Source of the DNA: MAG-120802 sp049430265
Lineage (GTDB): Bacteria; Actinomycetota; Actinomycetes; Nanopelagicales; Nanopelagicaceae
Direction of reading: 5' to 3'
Assembly (NCBI GenBank): GCA_049430265.1
Contig: JBMTBW010000009.1
Location: 1-26,991, forward strand
Length of the DNA stretch: 26,991 bases
Shown: positions 5,265 to 13,894 of the stretch, piece after piece
Position numbering within the stretch: position 1 is the stretch's first letter
How the letters are laid out: each line of letters begins with the position of its first letter
Notes under the pieces: model-generated
Told to the model about the DNA's origin: nothing
What the model saw: the letters and a program-made list of their open reading frames with translations, nothing else
The model's database searches: none
Translations under genes and position numbers: made by a program

Positions 5265-6882
5265 CCAACCCAGCCTCTGCTAAGAATGGACTCGCTACTC
5301 CGTAGTAGGTAAGAGCTAGGCTCTCTTGCGCCCTAGTTACCCCCACATAAAACAAACGTCTCTCTTCCTCTATTGAGCTAGCCTGCCAGGGGAGAACTTC
5401 AGCGCTAACCCCTGCTAAATAAACCTTGCGCCACTCCAGGCCCTTTGCAGCATGCAGCGTTGCAAGAGCCACTCCAGGAAGGATCGGGGGGTTATTAGTC
5501 TCTGAGCGCTCTTCAAGTTCCCTAAGAAATGCTCTAAGAGAGGTTAGCCCTTCTGCTTCAAGTTCTCCCGCTAGTTGCATAAATGAGCGTACATATTCAC
5601 TCTGCCCAAATGGTTTTAGACAATCTCGCAAATCAGAGAGCCAATCAGATTCAGATAGAACTGAAGCGCTTCTTATCGCTCCAATTATCTCTCTAACCTG
5701 CGGCCTATTAAAGAAGCGCTCTGAATTTCTTATTTGATTCTCAATACCTGCTGCATCAAGGGCGTTTTCTAATACCTCTAATTGACTATTAGTTCTAGTA
5801 AGAATTGCAATCTCATTAGTTGCAAGGCCGCCTGCGATATCTTCTTTGATTAGTGAAACTAGAGCCTGCGCTTCCTCGCTCTGTGATTTATAGCCTTGCG
5901 CCATTGGCTTATCCCCATGGCTATTTATCGGATCTAACTCATGGCCAAGGTTGGCGCTTCGCAAAATCGTATTTGCAGTATTAATAATTTCAGGAGTTGA
6001 GCGGTATCCAGCGCTTAGCCTGATCACTTCAGCGTTTGGATATTTCGCAGTGAAGTTAAGTAGAAAGGCTGGGCTTGCGCCAGCAAATGAGTAAATCGTC
6101 TGAGCTGGATCTCCCACAACGCAGATATCATCTCGCTTTCCTAGCCAGAGATCTAATAGTCTTTGTTGCAGCGGTGAAACATCTTGATACTCATCAACTG
6201 TGAAGTATCTATATTGATCCCTAACTCGCTCTCTAACTTCTCGTTCTTCCTCAAGCATTCCAACTGTTAGTAGTAAGACATCTTCAAAATCAATTGCTCG
6301 CTCTTGTTTCTTTAGCGATTCATATGCTTCATATACTTTTGCCACCTGCTCAGCGCTTATCTTGCTGCTGGGATTAAAGACTCTGGAGTAATCGCTAAGT
6401 CCTTGCAGGTATTGATCAGGAGCAAGTGCTAGAACTTTTGCCCATTCAATCTCTCCTGCTAAATCTCTAAGAAGTGAGCTCTTCTTACTACTTGAAATAT
6501 TTGCCCGCTTCATCGCCTCACTTAAGAAACCAGTTTTACTAGTTAATAGCGAGGGAAAACGCCCCCCTAGCGTCTCAGGCCAGAAGTAAATTAACTGCTT
6601 TAGGGCCGCCGCATGAAAGGTCCTTGCCGCAATACTTGCAACTCCCAGTGATCTAAGCCTGGTTCGCATCTCACCAGCGGCCCTTGCTGTGAAGGTAAGG
6701 GCGAGTACTCGCTTTGGATCAATAACTCCAATATCAACGCCATATGCCAGGCGATGCGTTATCGCTCTAGTTTTTCCAGTTCCCGCTCCAGCAATTACAC
6801 ATACTGGCCCCTTTAGAGCAGTTGCAACACTTCGCTGCTGGGGATCAAGTGATGAAAGAATCTCATCAGCTAATTGCGCCAC
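5257..6882 (-). CDS. uvrD2: UvrD2-type superfamily I DNA helicase
   Basis: ATP-dependent 3'-5' DNA helicase of the UvrD/PcrA family. Motifs are present in order: Q motif LDPQQRSV (12-19), Walker A AGAGTGKT (31-38), motif Ia ALTFTARAAGEMRTRL, motif II DEYQD (230-234), motif III GDPAQTIYSFAGA (257-269), motif IV LSAGYRST, motif V TLHAAKGLEW and motif VI RLFYVGVTRA near the C-terminus. It ends about 20 residues after motif VI. It therefore lacks the C-terminal HRDC and tetracysteine part known from mycobacterial UvrD2, and at 541 residues it is short for the family. The start overlaps nudC by 13 bp. The order nudC-uvrD2-whiB7 supports the UvrD2 assignment. Confidence 0.85.
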   Translation of the reverse strand: MAQLADEILSSLDPQQRSVATALKGPVCVIAGAGTGKTRAITHRLAYGVDIGVIDPKRVLALTFTARAAGEMRTRLRSLGVASIAARTFHAAALKQLIYFWPETLGGRFPSLLTSKTGFLSEAMKRANISSSKKSSLLRDLAGEIEWAKVLALAPDQYLQGLSDYSRVFNPSSKISAEQVAKVYEAYESLKKQERAIDFEDVLLLTVGMLEEEREVRERVRDQYRYFTVDEYQDVSPLQQRLLDLWLGKRDDICVVGDPAQTIYSFAGASPAFLLNFTAKYPNAEVIRLSAGYRSTPEIINTANTILRSANLGHELDPINSHGDKPMAQGYKSQSEEAQALVSLIKEDIAGGLATNEIAILTRTNSQLEVLENALDAAGIENQIRNSERFFNRPQVREIIGAIRSASVLSESDWLSDLRDCLKPFGQSEYVRSFMQLAGELEAEGLTSLRAFLRELEERSETNNPPILPGVALATLHAAKGLEWRKVYLAGVSAEVLPWQASSIEEERRLFYVGVTRAQESLALTYYGVASPFLAEAGLVN

Positions 6883-7769
6883 GACTGACCTGACAATTCA
6901 CTCTCTGCAGCTGGGCCATACCAAGCATTAATCATCGCTCTAGCAACCGAAATAATTGGTGGCAGTAGTAACTCGCCGCTTTCACATTTTGACTTTAACT
7001 CTTCTCGAGTTAGCCAAACTATCTCTTGGATCTCTTGCCCATCTGCAACCACCGAGTCAGGATTTGAAATCACTGCTTCATAAGCAATCATCACTGATGC
7101 TGGAAATGGCCATGGCTGTGAGCCAAGATATTTCATCTCAGTAACTATCCCGCCGCACTCCTCAGCAACTTCTCTAATAACACAACTTTCAAATGATTCA
7201 CCTGGTTCAACAAAGCCTGCAAAAGTTGAGAAGCGCTTCTCTGGCCAGACTTTCTGTCTTCCAAGCAAGATTCGATCTTTACTATCTTTAACCAAAACAA
7301 TAATTGCTGGATCCGTTCTTGGATGATGCTCAGCGCTACAGACCAAACACTTTCTAACAGAGCCACCAAGAATTGATTTAGTATTCTCTCCGCACTTAGA
7401 ACATCTCATATGGCTCTGATGCCACTGCGATAAGGCAAGGCTATGAACCGCAGCGCCGATTTCTAGATCGCTTAGGTGAGCACCGAGCGTTCTTAAGGAT
7501 TGAAAGTTCTCTCCAAACTCTTTTTGATCGCTCACCTGATGAACTACAAAATATGGCTCGCCGCTACTTGAAAGCCCTAGAAAATATCGCTCACCTTTAG
7601 CAAGCTCAGGCGGGATGAAAGTCAGCCCGCTCTTGCTACATTCAAAGCGATCAGCGACCATAGAAATTATTTTTGCCCGAGAGAAGAGCTCATCAAGTGA
7701 TGCAGAATCACTGCGCAGATGGGCCGCTCGATCTAGCTTTGAGCGCGAGAGTGGAAGGTTTAGCAGCAC
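6870..7769 (-). CDS. nudC: NAD(+) diphosphatase / NAD-RNA decapping NUDIX hydrolase
   Basis: Cleaves the pyrophosphate of NAD(H) and, in characterised relatives, removes NAD caps from RNA. A zinc ribbon is formed by C123, C126, C141 and C144. The NUDIX box runs from G185 (GFVEPGESFESC and on) with REVAEE catalytic acids. The family-specific SQPWPFP motif follows at 217-223 and is diagnostic for NudC. The length of 299 residues is normal. The start is GTG at 7769, placed exactly six bases after TAGGGT, which suggests leaderless expression from the divergent promoter region shared with the EEP gene. The gene heads the nudC-uvrD2 pair. Confidence 0.93.
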   Translation of the reverse strand: MLLNLPLSRSKLDRAAHLRSDSASLDELFSRAKIISMVADRFECSKSGLTFIPPELAKGERYFLGLSSSGEPYFVVHQVSDQKEFGENFQSLRTLGAHLSDLEIGAAVHSLALSQWHQSHMRCSKCGENTKSILGGSVRKCLVCSAEHHPRTDPAIIVLVKDSKDRILLGRQKVWPEKRFSTFAGFVEPGESFESCVIREVAEECGGIVTEMKYLGSQPWPFPASVMIAYEAVISNPDSVVADGQEIQEIVWLTREELKSKCESGELLLPPIISVARAMINAWYGPAAESELSGQSWRN

Positions 7770-7794
7770 GGGGCGACCCTACTAGCCTGCCTTC
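7770..7794. promoter_or_regulatory. 25-bp divergent leaderless promoter pair (nudC / EEP)
   Basis: Only 25 bp separate the two start codons. Read outward, the minus strand has TAGGGT (7781-7776) then six bases then GTG of nudC. The plus strand has TAGCCT (7783-7788) then six bases then ATG of the EEP gene. The two -10-like boxes sit back to back with one base between them. Each promoter's -35 would lie inside the other gene; TTAGCA at 7760-7765 is a fair -35 for the plus promoter at 17-bp spacing. Confidence 0.55.
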
Positions 7795-8601
7795 ATGGCA
7801 TCTACCCAGGGCTTTAGCCTGACCTGCTGGAACACCCTTCATGGCATGGCGATTCCGCCAAATTCTGGGGCAACGCTTCAAAGCGCGGTAAGTCAGATGC
7901 TCCAAGAAGTTAATAGCGATGTAATCACTCTTCAAGAAGTTGATCTCAATCAAGAAAGATCATCTGGAGTTAATCAGGTAAGTCATATTGCCAAATTACT
8001 TAGCGCAAAATATTGGGCCTTTGCTCCATCACTAATTGGAACACCAGGTGAGAAATGGAGCGCAGTTGATAGCAATCTGATCTATACCCAAGATTCACTG
8101 ATTCCAAATCAGGCTATGTATGGCATTGGAATTGTTTCAAAAGTAAAAGTTAAATCCTGGCATCGAATAAATCTTGGAAGATCAGCTATCGGTATGCCGC
8201 TTTTGGTTCCAGGCGAAAAAAGAGCGCAATTTATCTATGTCTCCGATGAACCAAGGAGCGCTCTAGTTGCAGAACTTGAAAATGGTCTTTCAATTAGTAC
8301 CACTCACCTCTCATTTGTTCCAGGAAAAAATGTTGCTCAACTTAGAAAGATAATCAAATGGCTTCCAAGTATTGCTGGAAAACATATCCTCACCGGAGAC
8401 TTTAATCTTCCTTGGGGAGTTGCAGCAAAGATCTCTAGATGGCGAGATCTTGCTCCAGGTGCTACATATCCATCATGGAAGCCAAATATCGAATTTGATT
8501 ACATCTTAAGTAAAGATATTGATGCAGATCAGGTTAAGCCTTTGATTCATAAGCACAATGGCTTAAGTGATCACAGAGCTCTGAGTATTACAATTACTTA
8601 A
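7795..8601 (+). CDS. endonuclease/exonuclease/phosphatase (EEP) family hydrolase
   Basis: Metal-dependent phosphoesterase of the EEP fold. Core motifs are visible: N-terminal LTCWNTLHG, LQEVD (metal-binding Glu), TTHLSF, HILTGDFNLP (catalytic Asp and Asn) and the C-terminal GLSDHRALS (Asp-His pair). There is no signal peptide or membrane helix, so it is probably cytoplasmic. The substrate cannot be told from sequence: DNA, phospholipid headgroups and sugar phosphates are all known for the fold. It is divergent from nudC, and its TAA shares the palindrome TTAA with the stop of the gene on the other strand. Confidence 0.85.
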   Translation: MASTQGFSLTCWNTLHGMAIPPNSGATLQSAVSQMLQEVNSDVITLQEVDLNQERSSGVNQVSHIAKLLSAKYWAFAPSLIGTPGEKWSAVDSNLIYTQDSLIPNQAMYGIGIVSKVKVKSWHRINLGRSAIGMPLLVPGEKRAQFIYVSDEPRSALVAELENGLSISTTHLSFVPGKNVAQLRKIIKWLPSIAGKHILTGDFNLPWGVAAKISRWRDLAPGATYPSWKPNIEFDYILSKDIDADQVKPLIHKHNGLSDHRALSITIT

Positions 8602-9140
8602 GCAACTTCAGATTTTTTACTTAAGCTCTCTCGATGACTCTTATAGATTGAAAGTAGTTCATTTCGTTTGACTTCTGGCATATTAAAGCTTGCAGCATAA
8701 GCCGACCAGGCTTTTAATTGACTTAACTCAGTGCAACCATGGAGCTCTCTGATGAGCCGCTCCCAATCACTCTTATTTAAGACCTTTCCAGAGCTACCTC
8801 TGGCAGCCTTTGACATCTCCTCCCGACTTGGGCGCTTTCCCTTGGCGGCAAAACCTAAATTAGCAAGGCAGCGACCAATACTTGAAGTTTCGCAATTCTC
8901 GCTGGCATTAGCGCGATTAACTGGAGAGGTGCCTTCAATCTCTGTAGCAAAGCCAGTTGACTGCGGGCGAATATCTTCAGAGTTGGTATATGCCTCACTT
9001 CGACAGATCCATTCAATCCTGCCATCGCTGCGCTCAGTTCTCTGCAGATCAGTCAAGATTCTCCCCTGCGGATATTTGAGCCAGAACGCTCTAATCCGAT
9101 TTTCAACTGGTTCGTAATCACCTAAATTAAAATAGCTCAT
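8598..9140 (-). CDS. actinophage-like protein of unknown function (ENCETS motif family)
   Basis: I recognise this only by type. The pattern EPVENRIRAFWLKYPQGRI, then a central ATEIEGTSPVNRANASENCE region continuing TSSIGRCLANLGF, is the layout of small proteins that are common among early and recombination genes of actinobacteriophages and their prophages. The C-terminal 70 residues look like a short helical region with no known motif. No catalytic residues are evident; single-stranded DNA binding or recombination support has been suggested for such neighbours, but I cannot show it. It is coupled to the upstream gene by TAATG and lies between housekeeping genes with no integrase or att site. 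Confidence 0.7.
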   Translation of the reverse strand: MSYFNLGDYEPVENRIRAFWLKYPQGRILTDLQRTERSDGRIEWICRSEAYTNSEDIRPQSTGFATEIEGTSPVNRANASENCETSSIGRCLANLGFAAKGKRPSREEMSKAARGSSGKVLNKSDWERLIRELHGCTELSQLKAWSAYAASFNMPEVKRNELLSIYKSHRESLSKKSEVA

Positions 9141-9637
9141 TACTGCCCCACCGCCATCTCTAGCTCTTCAGCCATAACAGAACTTGGCGTTAGTGAACCG
9201 CTTCTAAAAGCTTGGCTTAAAACCTCACGTCCACCACTTAAAAATCTTGTTGAGATATAAGAATCACGGCTGTTAAAGGTAATGAAATCCAAGATCTCAC
9301 CACTTCGCTTATATATCGCTTTGCCATCAACATTTTCTACCGAGTCCATTACATGCTTTCTAAATGACTCTCTGATTGATTCGATAATTTCAAATTCATA
9401 ATTGGATTTAACCCAATCAACAAAGGCTTTCTCATTTAAAACCTGCGGGGTATTTTTAGGTCTAATTAATGAGACTTTAGCAATCTCCTCGCCTTCAAGT
9501 GCAGCTTTGGCTGAATCTGCGCCAACTTCCTCAAGAGCTTGCGCAAACTGCCTTCTTAGCCTGTCTTTGGCTTCTTTAGCAGCATCAGCAATAAGTGTTA
9601 TTGCTGAGAGTTGAAAGGCTAGCTCTCGTAGATTCAT
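9140..9637 (-). CDS. actinophage-like protein of unknown function (GGREVLSQAFRSG motif)
   Basis: Protein of 165 residues. The first half is predicted helical and charged (residues about 15-50, probable coiled coil). The middle has VSLIRPKNTPQVLNEKAFVD, and the end has the motif FLSGGREVLSQAFRSGSL. This matches the style of small actinophage proteins usually found next to the ENCETS-motif protein, here encoded just downstream with a one-base overlap. A strong GGAGG lies 8 nt before the ATG, so the pair forms its own transcription unit after a 95-bp gap. No function is known to me. The phage link is by motif memory and not by search. Confidence 0.68.
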   Translation of the reverse strand: MNLRELAFQLSAITLIADAAKEAKDRLRRQFAQALEEVGADSAKAALEGEEIAKVSLIRPKNTPQVLNEKAFVDWVKSNYEFEIIESIRESFRKHVMDSVENVDGKAIYKRSGEILDFITFNSRDSYISTRFLSGGREVLSQAFRSGSLTPSSVMAEELEMAVGQ

Positions 9638-9732
9638 CTGTAATACCTCCGGCTTATTTGCTTATGGAGGTGATTAAAGAGGCAACCACTGACAATGAGG
9701 CAAAAGAGCCTATAAATCAGCGTGTTTAGCCC

Positions 9733-11631
9733 TTATTGGTTAGCTTTTTTAGCCTTTGAGGTAAGTCTTGATCTCTCGTTTTGATCAAAGATAACTTTTC
9801 TAATGCGCACCGTATTTGGAGTGACCTCAACACATTCATCTTCGCGGCAATACTCAAGTGCCTGCTCTAGATTTAATAGTTTTGGTGGAATTAACTTCTC
9901 GGTCTCATCGCTACCGGAGGCGCGCATATTAGTTAGCTTCTTCTCGCGCACCACATTGACATCCATATCTTCAGGCCTTGAGTTCTCACCAATAACCATT
10001 CCTTCATAGACATCAGCAGTTACTTCAACAAATATTGTTCCGCGCTCCTGCAGACCAAAGATGGCATATGAGGTGGCAGTTCCTGAGCGATCAGCAACAA
10101 GTGATCCAGTATTTCTAGTTCTTAGTTCGCCATGCCATGCTTCATAACCATCAAAGACATGGTGAAGAAGTCCGGTGCCACGAGTTTCAGTTAAGAACTC
10201 AGTTCTAAAACCAATTAAGCCGCGAGAAGGAACTTTGAAATCCATTCGGATCCATCCAGTTCCATGATTAACCATCTGCTCCATGCGACCTTTGCGAAGA
10301 GCCATTAATTGAGTAATAACACCTAAGTAATCCTCTGGGGCATCAATAGTTAAACTCTCCATAGGTTCATGAAGTTTTCCATCAACCATCTTGGTAACAA
10401 CTTGAGGTTTTCCAACAGTTAGTTCAAATCCTTCACGCCTCATCATTTCAACTAGAACTGCAAGTTGAAGTTCTCCTCGTCCCTGCACCTCCCAGGTATC
10501 AGGACGTTCGGTTGGAAGGATTCGAAGTGAAACATTTCCAACTAGCTCTTGATCAAGACGATTTTTAACTAAGCGAGCTGTTAATTTCTTACCAACTCTT
10601 CCTGCAAGTGGGGAGGTATTAATACCAATAGTCATAGAAATACTTGGTTCATCAACGGTAATTAACGGCAGTGGATATGGATTTTCAGGATCAGCTAGCG
10701 TTTCACCTAAGGTAATAGTCTCAATTCCAGCAACAGCGATAATGTCTCCAGGGCCAGCTTTTAATGCTGGAACTCGCTCAAGTCCTTCAGTGATCATTAA
10801 CTCTGAGATCTTTACCTTGCTCTGGGTGCCATCAGTTTTAATCCAAGTCACCATCTGGCCCTTATTGATCTCACCTTCATGGACCCGACAGAGTGCAAGG
10901 CGTCCAAGATAAGGAGATGAATCAAGGTTAGTAACGTGGGCTTGAAGTGGAGCTCCGACATGATATTTAGGAGCTGGGATAGTTTTAAAAATTACATCAA
11001 AGAGCACATCAAGATTTTCTTCATCTGGCATGCCGCCATCACTTGGTCTTGTTAGCGAGGCCCTTCCAGCTTTAGCTGAGGTGTAAACAATTGGAAAATC
11101 AATCTGTGATTCATCAGCATCAAGATCTAGAAAGAGGGCATAGGCCTCATCAACAACTGCTGCAATTCTTGCATCAGGGCGATCTACTTTATTGATAATT
11201 AAAATAACTGGAAGGTTCTTCTCCAAAGCTTTTCTTAAAACAAATCTAGTTTGCGGAAGTGGTCCCTCAGAGGCATCAACTAGGAGTGCAACGCCATCGA
11301 CCATTTCAAGTCCGCGCTCAACTTCGCCGCCAAAGTCTGCGTGCCCTGGAGTATCGATAATATTAACGATGCTATCGCCGCGCTTTACTGCAGTATTTTT
11401 AGCAAGGATCGTAATTCCTTTTTCCCGCTCTAGATCCATCGAATCCATTAATCGATCTTGGGAATCTGCTTGCGCTTTATGGGCAGCAAAGGCTCCTGAT
11501 TGCCATAACATTGCATCAACAAGAGTTGTCTTGCCATGATCTACGTGAGCAATAATGGCTAGATTTCTTAGCTCTTCACGGCTCTTTACCTCAAGGCCAT
11601 TTAAGTGGGCAGATTTAATTACTCTAGACAT
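9733..11631 (-). CDS. typA: ribosome-associated GTPase TypA/BipA
   Basis: Translational GTPase related to EF-G that aids ribosome assembly and stress growth. It contains G1 AHVDHGKTTL, the G2/switch region EREKGITI, G3 DTPGHADFGGEVER, G4 INKVDR and G5 TSAKAG, followed by the beta-barrel domain, two EF-G-like domains and the BipA C-terminal domain (LIGFRTEFLTETRGTG). The start at 11631 (MSRVIKSAHLNG) was chosen since the ATG overlaps the ychF stop by only 8 bp; a longer frame starts at 11658 inside ychF. The length of 632 residues is normal. It is translationally coupled to ychF. Confidence 0.95.
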   Translation of the reverse strand: MSRVIKSAHLNGLEVKSREELRNLAIIAHVDHGKTTLVDAMLWQSGAFAAHKAQADSQDRLMDSMDLEREKGITILAKNTAVKRGDSIVNIIDTPGHADFGGEVERGLEMVDGVALLVDASEGPLPQTRFVLRKALEKNLPVILIINKVDRPDARIAAVVDEAYALFLDLDADESQIDFPIVYTSAKAGRASLTRPSDGGMPDEENLDVLFDVIFKTIPAPKYHVGAPLQAHVTNLDSSPYLGRLALCRVHEGEINKGQMVTWIKTDGTQSKVKISELMITEGLERVPALKAGPGDIIAVAGIETITLGETLADPENPYPLPLITVDEPSISMTIGINTSPLAGRVGKKLTARLVKNRLDQELVGNVSLRILPTERPDTWEVQGRGELQLAVLVEMMRREGFELTVGKPQVVTKMVDGKLHEPMESLTIDAPEDYLGVITQLMALRKGRMEQMVNHGTGWIRMDFKVPSRGLIGFRTEFLTETRGTGLLHHVFDGYEAWHGELRTRNTGSLVADRSGTATSYAIFGLQERGTIFVEVTADVYEGMVIGENSRPEDMDVNVVREKKLTNMRASGSDETEKLIPPKLLNLEQALEYCREDECVEVTPNTVRIRKVIFDQNERSRLTSKAKKANQ

Positions 11632-12697
11632 TGAACCTAAATTCCACGACATCTCCATCAGCCATTACGTAATCCTTGCCTTCCATGCGAACTTTGCCCC
11701 GCGCCTTGGCTTCATTAAATGATCCAGCGTCAACTAGATCGGTAAATGAAACAACTTCGGCCTTAATAAAGCCTTTCTGAAAATCACTATGAATTACACC
11801 GGCTGCCATAGGAGCGGTATCGCCCTTATGAATGGTCCAAGCCCGAGCCTCTTTAGGACCTGCAGTTAGATAGGTCTGCAACCCAAGAGTTGCAAAACCA
11901 ACACGAGCAAGGCTACTTAACCCAGGCTCTGATAGTCCAATTGAGTTTAATAGCTCAAGGGCCTCTGCCTCATCTAATTCAATTAATTCAGATTCAGTCT
12001 TTGCATCAAGAAAAATCGCCTCAGCTGGCGCAACGAGTGCAGATAACCGAGCTTTCAACTCGCTATCTTGCAGCTCGCTAGCATCAAGATTAAAGAGATA
12101 GAGAAATGGTTTAGCAGTTAGAAGTTGTAGCTCTCTAATAAGTGTTAAATCAATCTTTGATTGAGATATCAAGCCACCTGATGAGATTACCTGCTCTGCC
12201 TCTTTTACTGCTTCTAGAACTACTGCTCTCTCTTTTGCCTGCCTTGCCTCTTTTTCAATTCTTGGTATCGCTTTTTGAATGGTCTGCAGATCTGCTAATT
12301 GCAGCTCGGTATTGATAGTTTCAATATCGCTCTTTGGATCAACTCTTCCTTCAACATGGACTACATCGCTATCGTTAAAAGCTCTAATTACTTGGCAGAT
12401 CGCATCACACTCACGGATATTGGCAAGAAACTTATTACCAAGTCCTGCCCCCTCTGATGCTCCTTTAACAATTCCTGCAATATCAACAAAAGATAGGGCT
12501 GCTGGAATTATCTTCTCTGAGGAAAATATCTTGGCAAGTACTGCCAGGCGCTCATCTGGAAGGCCAACTACGCCAACATTTGGCTCAATGGTTGCAAAGG
12601 GATAATTGGCAGCTAGAACGTTATTTTTCGTTAAAGCGTTAAATAGGGTCGATTTTCCGACATTGGGTAGACCCACGATTCCGATGGAGAGGCTCAC
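11624..12697 (-). CDS. ychF: Obg-family ribosome-binding ATPase YchF (OLA1)
   Basis: P-loop NTPase that prefers ATP and binds ribosomes. G1 GLPNVGKST (residues 9-17), switch region NYPFATIEPNVG, G3 DIAGIVKGASEGAGLGN and FLYLFNLD in place of NKxD fit YchF. A coiled-coil insertion spans about residues 130-180, and a C-terminal TGS domain ends in GKDYVMADGDVVEFRFNV. The start is GTG at 12697; TAGGCT stands nine bases upstream, giving a near-leaderless reading. First gene of the ychF-typA unit, divergent from rmuC across 51 bp. Confidence 0.95.
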   Translation of the reverse strand: MSLSIGIVGLPNVGKSTLFNALTKNNVLAANYPFATIEPNVGVVGLPDERLAVLAKIFSSEKIIPAALSFVDIAGIVKGASEGAGLGNKFLANIRECDAICQVIRAFNDSDVVHVEGRVDPKSDIETINTELQLADLQTIQKAIPRIEKEARQAKERAVVLEAVKEAEQVISSGGLISQSKIDLTLIRELQLLTAKPFLYLFNLDASELQDSELKARLSALVAPAEAIFLDAKTESELIELDEAEALELLNSIGLSEPGLSSLARVGFATLGLQTYLTAGPKEARAWTIHKGDTAPMAAGVIHSDFQKGFIKAEVVSFTDLVDAGSFNEAKARGKVRMEGKDYVMADGDVVEFRFNV

Positions 12698-12748
12698 AAG
12701 GGGTAGAGCCTAACTGCCAATGTCACCGCTTGGTGCCACGATAGCGCC

Positions 12749-13894
12749 ATGAACCAAGCGATCTATCTGCTCATCGGCTTAACTCTCGGTATTGGCCTAG
12801 GTCTTCTTATTGGCTACTTCCGCCTCAATAGTGAGCGGGGCAAAGTCTCACTTCTTAATGGCCAGATAGAAGCGATGCGCCAAGAAGAGAGCCGGTTAAC
12901 AACTCTTAATGAACAACTACGAAGCGTTACTACCTCAATGGCGCAGTTAAATACTCAGAGCCAAGAGGCAGAGATTAAAAGAACTAGAGCTGAATCTGAG
13001 ATGAGAGCTCAGATTGAGAATATGAAGCTAGGAAATGAGACGCTCCTTAGAGAGACAACTAAATTAGCTGGAGCGCTATCAAATTCTCAGACCCGAGGAA
13101 AATATGGCGAAGCGCAACTTGAAACCCTCTTAGAAAATGCTGGCCTATTAGAAAATGTTCACTTCTTTAAACAAGATTATCGAAGCAGCGGGAGCGAAAT
13201 CACTAAGCCAGATATCAAAATAGCTGTTCCTGGCGGCAGCGAACTATTTATCGATTCAAAGTTTCCCTTTGATCGCTTCCTTGAAGCAATAGTTGAAAAG
13301 GATCCCGCAGAGCGAACCAGGCTAATGCAAGCCCATGCTAAAGATTTGCTGGGCCATGTCACCGCTCTTGCTAAAAGGGGTTATCAAGAGAGTAATAATT
13401 CGCCTGATTATGTAGTCCTCTTTGCTCCCTTTGAATCAATTCTTAGTGAAGCCCTCGATGTTGATCCACAACTTCTTCATAAGGCATTTGAAAAGAATGT
13501 CACTATCGCAACCCCCACCACGATGATGGCGCTTCTTAGAACTGTGGCTTATGTATTTAGTAGATCAGAGCTTGCAAGAAATGCCCAAGAGATTCAAGAT
13601 CTTGCTGGCGAGCTGCTTAAGAGAATTGGCAAAGTCCATAGCAAGATAGAGACGCTAGGCGAGCGTATTAAATCAACAGAGCGAGCTTTTAATGATCTAA
13701 TTAAGAGCGCTGAAGAAAATGTAATTAAGCCAGCTAGAAAGATGGTAAAGCTTGGCGCTCCATCAAGCTCTAAATTAAAAGCTATTGAAGATATCGATGA
13801 TGAGGTAAGACAGATTGCGCCAAAAGAGCTTGGCTCTGGCGCCCTAGATGATGGCGATGATGATTTAGATGAAGGTGAGAGCGATGAAAAGTAG
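12749..13894 (+). CDS. rmuC: DNA recombination protein RmuC homologue
   Basis: RmuC-family protein, predicted nuclease-like factor limiting DNA rearrangements. An N-terminal membrane anchor (residues about 4-23) is followed by a coiled coil (about 28-105). The RmuC domain comes next, with GKYGEAQLETLLENAGL, IDSKFPFDRF, PDYVVLFAPFES and TPTTMMALLRTVAY, then an acidic C-terminal tail rich in D and E. The length of 381 residues is typical. The start has no clear Shine-Dalgarno sequence. It is followed by an overlapping membrane-protein gene. Confidence 0.92.
   Translation: MNQAIYLLIGLTLGIGLGLLIGYFRLNSERGKVSLLNGQIEAMRQEESRLTTLNEQLRSVTTSMAQLNTQSQEAEIKRTRAESEMRAQIENMKLGNETLLRETTKLAGALSNSQTRGKYGEAQLETLLENAGLLENVHFFKQDYRSSGSEITKPDIKIAVPGGSELFIDSKFPFDRFLEAIVEKDPAERTRLMQAHAKDLLGHVTALAKRGYQESNNSPDYVVLFAPFESILSEALDVDPQLLHKAFEKNVTIATPTTMMALLRTVAYVFSRSELARNAQEIQDLAGELLKRIGKVHSKIETLGERIKSTERAFNDLIKSAEENVIKPARKMVKLGAPSSSKLKAIEDIDDEVRQIAPKELGSGALDDGDDDLDEGESDEK

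Noticed and set aside
9638..9732. Terminator or regulatory repeat between typA and the phage-like pair
   Set aside because: Two copies of TTGCCTC and a 4-bp AGGC/GCCT stem with a T-rich loop are visible on the minus strand, but both are too weak to call.
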